Positions 55,464-64,000 of a stretch of DNA of 64,000 bases are shown piece by piece. The notes under the pieces were generated by a model. That model had not been told where the DNA came from. It did not search any database and saw nothing but the letters and a program-made list of their open reading frames with translations. Positions within the stretch are counted from its first letter, which is position 1. Every line of letters starts with the position of its first letter. Origin of the DNA: Verticillium longisporum (taxonomy: Eukaryota; Ascomycota; Sordariomycetes; Glomerellales; Plectosphaerellaceae); NCBI GenBank assembly GCA_019188255.1, contig JAETXT010000007.1, positions 1,302,001-1,366,000 on the forward strand, in the 5' to 3' direction. The position numbers were made by a program, and so were the translations under genes.

Positions 55464-56273
55464 TTACGCGACGGTCGCCTTCTCCTTGGGCAAAGGGGTG
55501 AAGCGCAGGTAGGGCTTGACGATGCGGAACTCGGGGAACAGCTCCTTGGCCTGCTCGTTCTTGACGGCGGGGTGGACAATGACGTCGTCACCGGGGACCC
55601 AGTTGATGGGGGTGGTGATCTTGTGCTTGTCGCCGGTCTGCAGCGAGTCGACGATGCGAAGGACCTCGGCCGAGTTGCGGCCGGTGGAGGCGGGGTAGGA
55701 GAGGATGGTGCGGATGGTCTTCTTGGGGTCGATGATGAAGACGGAGCGGATGGTGAAGGCGGTGCCCTTCTCGTCGACGTTGGTGGCGTCCTGGTGGTCG
55801 ATCATGTCGTAGGCGAGGGCGACCTTGCGCTCCTTGTCGGCGATGATGGGGAACTTGACGGACGAGCCCGTCACCTCGTCAATGTCCTTGATCCAGCCCT
55901 CGTGGCTGCCGAGCGTGTTGGCCGAGAGGCCGATCAGCTTGACGCCGCGCTTGGTGAAGTCGGGCTCGAGCTTGGCGAAGGCGCCGAGCTCGGTCGTGCA
56001 CACGGGGTGTAGTCCTCGGGGTGCGAGAAGAAGACGACCCAGTTGTCGCCGACAAATTCGTGGAAGTCGATCGGGCCGTTGGTCGTGTCGGCCTGGAAGT
56101 TGGGCGCGATGCTGCCGAGGCGAAGACTGCCGCAGAAACGTTAGCTGCATGGCTGCAAGCGAGGCCAGCGCCGTTCCTTCTCAGAAAACGAGTGTCTCGT
56201 GGAAAGGAGAACGTGAGCACCAACGGTGGGGGCATGGAAGCAGAACATACGGAGCAGGGCGGGAGTCAGCCAT
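55464..56273 (-). CDS. 1-Cys peroxiredoxin (Prx6-type), with a one-base break at the catalytic cysteine
   Basis: Exons 56273-56251 and 56126-55464 total 686 bases; restoring one base gives 687, exactly 229 codons and 228 residues, the usual size of Prx6-type enzymes. The 124-base intron has a GTATGT donor, GCTAAC branch and GGCAG acceptor. The sequence runs LRLGSIAPNFQADTTNGPIDFHEF, VVFFSHPEDYTP, then VCTTELGAFAKL, where Cys51 is the peroxidatic cysteine. The C-terminal arm (TPINWVPGDDVIVHP...YLRFTPLP) is characteristic of the 1-Cys group. No resolving cysteine is seen. The family reduces peroxides and lipid hydroperoxides. The frame breaks at the GGGG run 56004-56007, exactly between Pro49 and Cys51. 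No targeting sequence is apparent (MADSRPAPL), so the cytosol is likely. Confidence 0.92.
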
Positions 56274-57891
56274 TGTGATGGTTGTGTGAGTGTGATGTGG
56301 TTTTGGGTGTAGAGGAGGGGTATGAGAGGAGAGGCAAAAGACTGGAAGGAAGAGAAGACAGACGTGGGGGGGGGACGGTTGCGCAATTAAATAACCCAAG
56401 AATCATCCATTGAGAACAGCCACATCAGCCTTCACAGCGTCCCGTTCGCGTGCTTTCTGGCCTGACACGGCATCCGTCCCTAGCGCCGTCGTCCCTGTGC
56501 TTGTGCCTGTGTCTGTCAGGCCAGCCAAGGCCGGTCTTTGGCCTCGAGGTGAGGCAGGCCATGGACCCAGGCGAGAGATTAGAGGCCGTCCTCCAGTGAA
56601 ACGGCCGCCTTGTGTTCTCGTCGTCACATCACCCGCGGGAGTCCTTGTGTTGGCGAATGCGCCTGCCCTCCCTCCCTCCACCCTCCTGCTGCCCCTCATT
56701 TTGCCCCTCCATGATATCAGTCGAAACCTCCGGGTCGTTCTTGCCCGCACGCGCGCCTGACACTGTCATCTTCGAGCTGCGCTTCTACAGTTCTGGGATG
56801 CCTTTCCTTCACATAGTCTTCAGCTTCACCATATGTTACTTTCTCAGCCGCCTCACCATGACCTGCCCGTTCATTCAGCTCCTCCATCGCCTTCATCTTG
56901 GATCACGCATCAAGCAGAATGCCCCGCGTCTCAAGCTCGCCTGCCCCTCCATTGGCGTGCCACCCCAATGAGGCATGGCGCCCGATTGCGTGCTGTGGAC
57001 GTCTTGCCATTGGCCACACCTCCACGTCCCCGCCCCATTATGTCATCCAGAAGCTCCAGCACATCATCGACGCTTGTGCTTGGCTTTTGACGCCTCTTTG
57101 GGGGTTCCCGAGAGAGTTTTGGGGGGCCGTTGCATGAGTGCGATATCGCAGCCTGTCGACAATGCTCCTTCGGGGCCCTGGATTGCCGCCCTGAGACGAG
57201 ACGTCGAGCCTGAGAGGTTCTCAGTGTTACCACAACCCATGGCTCGGGTCTAATCGGGTTAGCTAACTGGGTATTTAGTATCACAGCTAAGAAGATCAAC
57301 AACTTTATGCGCCACGTGCAGGACCGCACCTTGATTCGGCCATCCACTACCAACTTGGGAACGGTTCTGATCTGGCAGCCCGTGACCCGAATACCAGACT
57401 TACCACTGCGGTTCGCGGTGGCATACGACAGCCCAGCCTCTGATACTTGGCTACCTGGTTCAACAAGTGCATATTCTCAATACTGCACCGATCGACCGCC
57501 AACGTTCTGCAGAACCAGATAGTGCCTTCACTGACCATCTCAGGCGAGCAGGGACATGTCCCCACAGAAAGCAGTATCTTTCTTCATATTTTAGATCTCC
57601 AGGAGATCGAGGCCCTACCAGTCAACCGCTAGGCTCGCTCTCATGCAGCCTGTCAGAGCGTTGGTTAGAGCAGAGTGAAGGGGTCTTCCACAGGGTCCGC
57701 AGATAGTTAGAATGTAGGTATGGGATAGGAATACATCTGAATTCTGGCCCTCCGCAGCTTTGGGGGGCCCTCGGCAGCCTATATATACGTTCTCTCGTGA
57801 CCCCTAGCCCCTGGCCAGCCCCCTGGCTTGGCAGGCCCTGGGTGGCTCCGCAGGGTCCTGACACAGCCGATGCTGCATCTTCATCTTCCAG
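56274..57891. other. Gene-free spacer upstream of the peroxiredoxin gene, ending in a dispersed repeat
   Basis: About 1.6 kb between two minus-strand genes. It holds the peroxiredoxin promoter and, at its right end, an inverted copy of a short dispersed repeat (57666-57860). Open frames on both strands are short and unconvincing. Confidence 0.5.
57666..57860 (-). repeat. Short dispersed repeat, copy 1 (inverted)
   Basis: Read on the minus strand, this segment matches 59781-59963 almost end to end. Shared blocks include CCAGGGGCTAGGG, GCTGCGGAGGGCCAGAAT, CTGCGGACC and CTTCACTCTGCTC in the same order and spacing. It ends abruptly on both sides. It is probably a copy of a non-autonomous mobile element, but no terminal inverted repeats or target-site duplication could be confirmed by eye. 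Confidence 0.75.
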
Positions 57892-59146
57892 CTAAGCCCT
57901 ACCCGTGTTGAGAGGGCTCATCGCATCGAACTCGTGACTTGTGATGAGTGAAGGATACGTCACGCCGCCCTGACGCAACGCCTCGTCCATGACCTCCATA
58001 ATGGCAATGCTCTCATGCAGTGGCATAGTAGAACTCTCTTTTTTGCCGTCGCGAATGCACCTCGCGGCCTCGTCCGCCTCCCAGAAGAACCCGTGGCCCC
58101 AGCCCTCGCGGCCGTCGTCCTTGGGAAAGGTGCACTCTATCAGTTCTGATTCTTCTCGGGCTCCGTTCCTGAGGACGCGGTAGCCGGGCGGACAGTAAGC
58201 GGGGTGCGCCATAGCAATCTCACCCTTGGAGCCCTGTATGCGAATGGATGTGGCCTTGCCAGTTTCTGAGGGGTCGCTGGCGCTACGGAGGCTCGTGGTG
58301 GCGATGCCGATTGTCTTGTGTTTTGGGAACCGGCAAACGACAACGGTGCTTTCATCAGTGCCGGTAAAGTACTTGTTCATCGTGGAAATAACCTCGGGCC
58401 CCTCTTTTTCAGCCTCTGGCTGGAGATGGTAGAGAACTTGGAAGACCCAGGTCAGGGCGTAAGTGCCAAAGTTGAGCAGTGCACCCCCGGCTAGTTCTAG
58501 ATTGACCTTGCGATGAACGTCTGGGAATGTGAGTTTTCCTTCCTCTTCGGCTGAGTAGTTGAATGAGAGATCGGCAAAAACACGTTCGACGACGCCAATC
58601 TCGCCCGAGGCGATAAGCTCCCGCACTTTGACGCTAACAGGTTGGAAGCGCGTCCAGACGGCCTCCATAAGGAAGACATTCTTCTCGCGGGCGGCTTGGA
58701 CAAGCCGGCGAGTCTGCTCGGCGGTCACGGTCAGGGCCTTTTCGCAGAGTACATGCTTATGTGCCTGGATGGCGAGCATGGCGTTTTGGAAGTGGTGTGA
58801 GTGCGGCGTCGCTACGTAGACAATGTCGACGTTTGGGTCAGCGACTAGCTCGGCGTACGAGCCATACGTCTTAGTTTCATGAGGCGGACATTTGATCTTC
58901 GCGAGAAAAGCTTCCGCTTTTTTGCTGTCACGCGACGAGGACACGGCTACAATTTTGTGCTCGACGTCGGAGACGCCGCGGCTTGCGGGGCTAGTCTGAA
59001 GGTCCTTGGCGAAAGCTACATCTATCAGTCACTGCCACGGTCGAGGCGAATATGTCTTAAAAAAGCAGGAGTTGTGGTCTTGGAGACGAACCTTCGGCAA
59101 CCAGGCCAGTGGCGATGATGCCCCAACGAAGCGTGAAGGGGGCCAT
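57892..59146 (-). CDS. Gfo/Idh/MocA-family NAD(P)-dependent oxidoreductase (dimeric dihydrodiol / D-xylose dehydrogenase type)
   Basis: Exons 59146-59092 and 59015-57892 give 392 residues; the 76-base intron has a GTTCGT donor and GTAG acceptor. The N-terminus FTLRWGIIATGLVAEGFAKDL is the Rossmann nucleotide-binding turn, interrupted by the splice. Next come DIVYVATPHSHHFQNAMLAI, HVLCEKALTVTAEQ (the conserved EK motif; the lysine takes part in catalysis) and FLMEAVWTRFQP. The C-terminal beta domain includes GGALLNFGTYAL with family-typical residues. Fungal relatives are annotated as trans-1,2-dihydrobenzene-1,2-diol or NADP D-xylose dehydrogenases; substrate cannot be fixed. The frame is intact, unlike many neighbours. 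The gene is bracketed by copies of a short dispersed repeat. Confidence 0.92.
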
Positions 59147-59780
59147 GGTTTTGGTGATGAGATAGCCACGCGCGTGTTGATGCGATGCTAAAACGACGAG
59201 ATGTCGCGTGTTGCTGTTGGCGTGCAGTCGTGACATCAGAGGAAGACCTGCGCCATTTTTCTTTGTGAGTGCCGCTGATGCAGAGAGCTCTATCGCGGCA
59301 AGAGAGACGAAGCCGAATCGGAGAGAACAAGGTGCAAAGATCCCGATGGCGCTAGTTGCGGAGATCGACATCCCACTACCTTACCTGGGGCCTTTTACAG
59401 CGGCTGGCGCCTTGCGCAGTCGAGCTTCGGGCATCAAAGTCCAAAACTAAGCCGCACACTGACTATGCACTTACCGACCACTTCCTACTCAACAGCCTTG
59501 ACTCTTTTTGATACTCTGGTTGGGCATTCGTTGCCTTTTATTGCCTTCCTACTTGGCAGTTTATTACCATGGAAGTGGAGCCGACACTCGCTCTCGTACG
59601 AGTCGCTTTAAAGCCCACTCGATCGAAAGCCGAACGAGCTAAACCAAGGGAAAGGGGGCTCTCCCGTTCAACCCGCATATGGAACAGAGCCTAGGAAGAT
59701 TTAGGTTCTCATCTGTGAGGAAGAGTATATCATCAACTTATCTAGAAATCTGATATCACATGGGCTATCCTCTGCGGCCG

Positions 59781-59963
59781 CCAGGAGTCCCCTGCGAGCC
59801 ACAGACCAGCGGGCTAACCAGGGGCTAGGGACTACGAGAACGTGTGTATGAGGACTTTAAAGGGCCCTCCAAGCTGCGGAGGGCCAGAATGCAGATGAAT
59901 TCCGACCCTATATCTATATTCTATTGCTGCGGACCACGTGTGAAAGACCTCTTCACTCTGCTC
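59781..59963 (+). repeat. Short dispersed repeat, copy 2
   Basis: Best-matching partner of the inverted copy at 57666-57860, in the opposite orientation on the other side of the oxidoreductase gene. The match starts near CCAGGAGTCCCCTGCG and stops after CTTCACTCTGCTCC. Confidence 0.75.
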
Positions 59964-60183
59964 CAAATCAAGCACCGACAACAAGTTGCTAAGCATCATG
60001 TGATGAAATATCAAGAAGCCCTCTACTACATTCTGGCAAATCGCACTGATAAAATGACGGCAAAAACTGTATTATAAGCAATGATATCTTACAAGTAAAT
60101 CTTTACGAACCACTATATATAGAGAGATAGAGGCTGTTTCAGAAGGCTCCTACGGAACCATATCAACACGTTGCCCTAGAAGG

Positions 60184-60308
60184 CTAGTTTGGGGGTTCGA
60201 GATTGCGGGAGCGTGTATGTAAGGCTTGCAAAAGGCCAAAATGCAGATAATCTCAATCCCCATACCTTACGCTTGACTGCGGATATCGCCCACAGCACTC
60301 TGCTATCC
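60184..60308 (+). repeat. Short dispersed repeat, copy 3 (degenerate)
   Basis: A more diverged copy in the same orientation as copy 2. Aligned blocks include GCGTGTATGTAAGG, AGGCCAAAATGCAGAT, CTGCGGATATC and CACTCTGCT. Several differences from copy 2 are G-to-A or C-to-T changes. Confidence 0.6.
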
Positions 60309-60812
60309 AACCGCCCCAACACAAACTCATCCAGGCTGTCCCACGTTCTTAGGGGATGAAAGCATCGCAGGACTTAAATCCACCATCAACACAGAGCCAG
60401 GATAGCTTCACATGTATTGTCTAAGCATCCGTTATGAGTTCAAGGCTCTTGTCTTGAGTTCCACCTACCACAAACCAAGGAGAAGACATTTCAGCCGTAC
60501 GCCTCTACCAGAACAGGTCAATAATGGTATTGGCTTGGCCGATAGCGTGCCACATGCGAAGGGACCGGGGTGATCTTGGGTCAGCAATCTGCACGACGCG
60601 GGCGTTCTATTTCGGTTGCATACCCCTGCAGCACAGCCTGAAATTGCTCTCCAGCCATTCGATGTTTTCCACCGCTCAACCACAGCAACCCCATCACATG
60701 TATCTTGCCCGTAAACCTTGTTGTAATTATTCATCTTGGCTGAGGATAGATGCTTGCAAGCAGTTGGTGACTCGATTCCGCCCAACGAGATCCCCAGGGT
60801 TTATCAGGGCCC

Positions 60813-63800
60813 TTGACAATGGAGTCCACGGGCGAGCCAGCCACCGCCGGCATGGCGGATCCACCGTCAACCGAGCAGTTACTCCAAGCTGCTGCCTCAG
60901 CCGACGACGAGGACCTGAGGCGCCTGACGCAATACTACACGACAGATATCGACATCCGAAACCAGGACGGACTCAGCGCACTGCACTTGGCCATCTTATC
61001 ACAGCATGATGGGGCCGTAGAAGCTCTCGTCGAGGCAAATGCCGACATCGAAGCGACAACGCCTGATGGTAGAAGGCCCCTATTCCTAGCCATCGAGGGA
61101 TCGCGAACCGAGGTGGTGCGGTTCCTCTTAGCCCATCATGCTCTCACCGATGCAGACGCCGGCGGCAGAATGCCCCTGCATGAAGCGGCGTCTCGAGGCA
61201 ACGTCCACATCGCGCGACTCCTCCTCGACTATGGAGCCGATATCCAAGCTCTAAGCACAGACGAGAGGGATGCTTTGTTCTTCGCTGTGAGGAGCCAAGA
61301 TTTGGCCGTGGCCCAGCTGCTACTCGACCGCGGCGCGGATCCCGACGCTTACCTTTCAGAGGACCCCCGAGTGCGCTTCACCTGGCCTCGTCGCTGTGCG
61401 ACGTTGAAATGATGCGGTTGCTACTCGAGCGAAGTGCAAAAGAGGTCTTGAGGGACTTCATCGGCGCGTCGCCACTTTTCAAAGTTGTCGCTGCGGGGAA
61501 CATCGAAGCTGCCAAGCTCCTGCTTCAGCATGGGGCCAGTATTCGCGTGTGGGCGTCTGGCGGCTTCTCGGCTCTTGACCTTGCGGATGGGAATCTCGAG
61601 ATGCTTGAGCTTCTCAACGGAGACAGGGTGCTGCAAGGGCCAAAAGTACGAGGGGCTGGGCCGGCAGACGAGCCGGAGGCCACCTTCACGGTTCTCAAGC
61701 CTCCTCCAACGCCGGCCGAGCACGAGCGCGATAAGTTGACCGCTTGCCAGGGCTTCAACGCCATCATTACAGATTTTTCCTGAATGGAGAAGAACACGAG
61801 CAGTCGGTGCCCAAGACGGCATCGGTGTATGAGCTCCTGTATAGCCATGGTCCAGGCGCCATTCGAAGCCGTCTTGATGGCCGAGATCCGAGCTATACAT
61901 GGTACCACTTACCATCCAATAATGTAGGTGATCAAAAGCTCGATACTAGGTTACCGATACTAATTTCATTCAATTTCGCAGATGGTATGGGTTGAGGTAA
62001 GCGTCTGAAGGCAGATATGCGTGGGCAATTCTCATTGACTTCCAAACAGGGACTAATCAGGCGGCTGACAGCCGAGAAAGGTGGTATATCTGCTGAGATG
62101 TACGATGATTCTAAGGTTGAGATGGAACTCTCAAGGCAGCAAAAAGGCAGCAGACCCAGAGCGCGAGCATCCAAGACGTCAGTCTTGAGATCTCAATGCC
62201 GTCGAGTACCAGTACGTGACCCCTCGACCAACAGACCCTGCATTTGTTACCAAGTCTTTAACCAAGCTCACCAAACAGGGCTTTACCGGAAACACTGACA
62301 GCATTGTCGCTTTCGTGAGCTATTCTGGTGTGTCAGACTGGCGATAGTGATCTGACCCCCTTTTCAGGTCCCATTTCTACATTTTGAAACCTTTGCTGGA
62401 CATCAAGCTGTGGAGGCTGCACTGGCAAGAGCTCGTGATCGTCCAAATAGCTCAAGGAACCTTCAACTTCCGGCTCGGCTGGGCGTCCCGATACCTCCAG
62501 CAATAAGCGTGCGAACTCGCAAGTCATCAGATGAGGCACAGCCAGCCGAACCAGACCAGCAACCCCAAGCAGTAATAATGCAGCTGTTGAAAATCCTCTA
62601 ATCTCAGCCTTGGGCAAGATTGGTACTGTCCTGCGCCACAATTCACGGTCGAGCGCCAAATCAGCAATCGCACAAGACATAGAGAGACAATCACCAGAGC
62701 AGGCTGGAGAGCAAGCTGCTTCACTCTTCAGAAATGATAGCATACAGCGAGAGCCAAGTGTAACGATTCCCCAGGAAGGAACCATACCTCAGACAATGGA
62801 TCACCGCAGCACGCTTCCTGGTGCCGAACGCCGATCTCCGCCACCACCCAGTCAATTCTCCCGAAGCGAAGGCCAACGATCAGACACTTCACATAATTTA
62901 ATGACAGCTAACACTAACAAATCACCCGCTCCCAACCCTGGTTCAGACAATCATTCTGAAGCACAAAGGTCAGGGTCGCCCAGAAAGGGCCAAGAATCAG
63001 AACCCGAGCCCAAAGTCGAACGTAAAGCTAGAATGAAGCCAAAACAACAAGGCCCTCGCATAGACCCTCCACAGAAGAACCTCCACGAACATCTCTTCAG
63101 GGGCTACTTCAACTCTGGCACATCTGATCTGCAACCACGTCGCACATTGGACCAATATGTATATGCCGACATCGAAGCATCTTCAAATAGGGACAACGAT
63201 CAGGTCGTCTATCGATATACAAAAGATTCCCGGGCCAAGATTTTCATGGTGGACCAGCTATGGTTATGGATCCTAGGCGAAGGTATGAAATACGTCACGA
63301 CATGAGGTCGGGAGGCACTGACAGCTTTCAAGACACGATAATCACATGCTGCCCCGTCCGATGGAACTCTTGGGAGACCAAGCGGCAGAGACAGGCAGAG
63401 ATGCCTACTGCTGAGACCTCGAAGCCCGGATTCTACATCAAGTGGTTCAGCGGAATGGTTCACAACCCTCACGCCTCGTTGGTGCGCCAGCGAGGCATGG
63501 GCTATCGCCCCATGATGATCGGCGGTCACAGCTCAAAAGAGCCCAGGGCATCTCAACCGAGTCGTAATTTGGCGGACGGTACCTGGCCTGAGCTTAAGCT
63601 TGACGATCCCTTGAATGTGTCCCAAATTGTCAACCGGCACCTTCTGAAGCAGAACAGGAGCGCTGTGGAGTCGGTCTTTGAGCTAGCTGGGCTCATAACA
63701 ACGTGTTGTGTTGACTTGTTTGATCCGCATCAAGTGAGCGAGGACTATCTGTTTTTAGACTTTTTCGAAAACTCCATCGGTCAAGCGGTAAGTGGAATGA

Positions 63801-64000
63801 AGCATCGCAATGAATGTATATTCTGATTTGTTGTGTCTTCAGAGCGATAAAGTCGCGAACTACCTGAGAAACTTCAAGGGGTCGGTCAGCGAGTTCAAGG
63901 AGGGCGTTGTGACGGAGGATATCATGGACATCACTAGCGAGACGGAACTGATGATCGAACTCGATGATATTCTCGATGAATTACACACATTGAAGCTTGT
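60813..64000 (+). CDS. Ankyrin-repeat protein with CorA-like C-terminal region, truncated by the window end, with frame breaks
   Basis: Exons as read: 60813-61923, 61982-61996, 62050-62211, 62279-62314, 62368-63282, 63333-63787 and 63843 onward; the 3' end lies outside. ATG 60819 is an equally good start. Ankyrin repeats fill about residues 40-270 (DGLSALHLAILSQHDGAVEAL, GRMPLHEAASRGNVHIARLLLDYGAD). The next part (FNAIITDF, VPKTASVYELLYSHGP, SYTWYHLPSNN, FVPFLHFETF, YTKDSRAKIFMVDQLWLWILGEDTII) matches fungal proteins whose C-terminus resembles CorA magnesium channels. A Ser/Pro/Gln linker lies in between. The membrane helices themselves are not in the window. Frame losses occur at C-run 61364-61368, T-run 61774-61778 and near C-run 62563-62566. 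Exon 62050-62211 is the least certain part. Ion transport is not demonstrated; such proteins may be signalling proteins. Confidence 0.8.

Larger units (their letters stand above)
59147..60812. other. AT-richer, repeat-bearing spacer between the oxidoreductase and the ankyrin gene
   Basis: About 1.7 kb containing the oxidoreductase promoter, two direct copies of the dispersed repeat and, between 59,980 and 60,130, AT-rich sequence with a TATATATAGAGAG run. The base composition is visibly lower in GC than the rest of the window. No gene is accepted here. Confidence 0.55.

Noticed and set aside
57892..59146. Bacterial gene transfer for the Gfo/Idh/MocA oxidoreductase
   Set aside because: It has a fungal spliceosomal intron, ordinary local codon use and close fungal-type family segments. 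The flanking repeats alone are not evidence of transfer.
59844..60077. 77-codon plus-strand open frame
   Set aside because: It begins inside the dispersed repeat and runs into AT-rich DNA. Copies 1 and 3 do not keep the frame.

Overview
The window is nuclear DNA of a filamentous ascomycete. Genes carry 48-203 bp spliceosomal introns with GTNNGT donors and CTAAC/CTGAC-type branch sites. The recognisable products are fungal (JIP5, the fungal CET1-type RNA triphosphatase, uric acid/xanthine permease, class V chitinase, mpaB-type oxygenase). Coding regions are GC-rich and genes lie on both strands with long gene-free spacers. Style and protein content suggest a Sordariomycete, but I cannot name the species.

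Layout. 0.7-5.5 kb: secreted glycerophosphodiester phosphodiesterase (+), GH18 chitinase (-), nucleolar WD-repeat protein JIP5 (+). 7.6-11.2 kb: purine permease (+) and secreted GH105 unsaturated rhamnogalacturonyl hydrolase (-). 11.9-15.1 kb: large conserved fungal protein of unknown function (-). 17.3-20.2 kb: MUP1-like amino acid permease (+) and a small membrane protein (-). 21.6-30.1 kb: divergent mRNA-capping triphosphatase CET1 (-) and proteasome lid/base scaffold RPN2 (+). 30.7-38.9 kb: mitochondrial sulfite oxidase-like molybdoenzyme (-) and a very large cysteine-rich zinc-finger-like protein (-). 40.0-43.4 kb: COX10 heme O synthase (+) and a Myb/SANT regulator (-). 45.8-50.9 kb: mpaB-type ER oxygenase (+) and a kelch-BTB Ral2-like protein (-). 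A 4.6 kb gene-free stretch follows. 55.5-59.1 kb: 1-Cys peroxiredoxin (-) and a Gfo/Idh/MocA oxidoreductase (-). 59.1-64 kb: repeat-rich, AT-richer DNA, then an ankyrin plus CorA-like gene (+) that runs off the end. The genes do not form one pathway. They are ordinary housekeeping and secreted-enzyme genes with unrelated jobs.

The strongest global signal is a set of about 15 reading-frame breaks, mostly one-base losses in short G/C, A or T runs. They interrupt otherwise intact genes, including essential ones (RPN2, COX10). In each spliced or intronless model, correcting them restores both the conserved motifs and an exact multiple of three. I read them as consensus/assembly errors rather than pseudogenes. 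The second signal is a family of three related ~125-195 bp repeats, one inverted, that brackets the oxidoreductase gene at 57.7-60.3 kb. I found no rRNA, tRNA, CRISPR, intact transposon or clearly novel multi-gene system.
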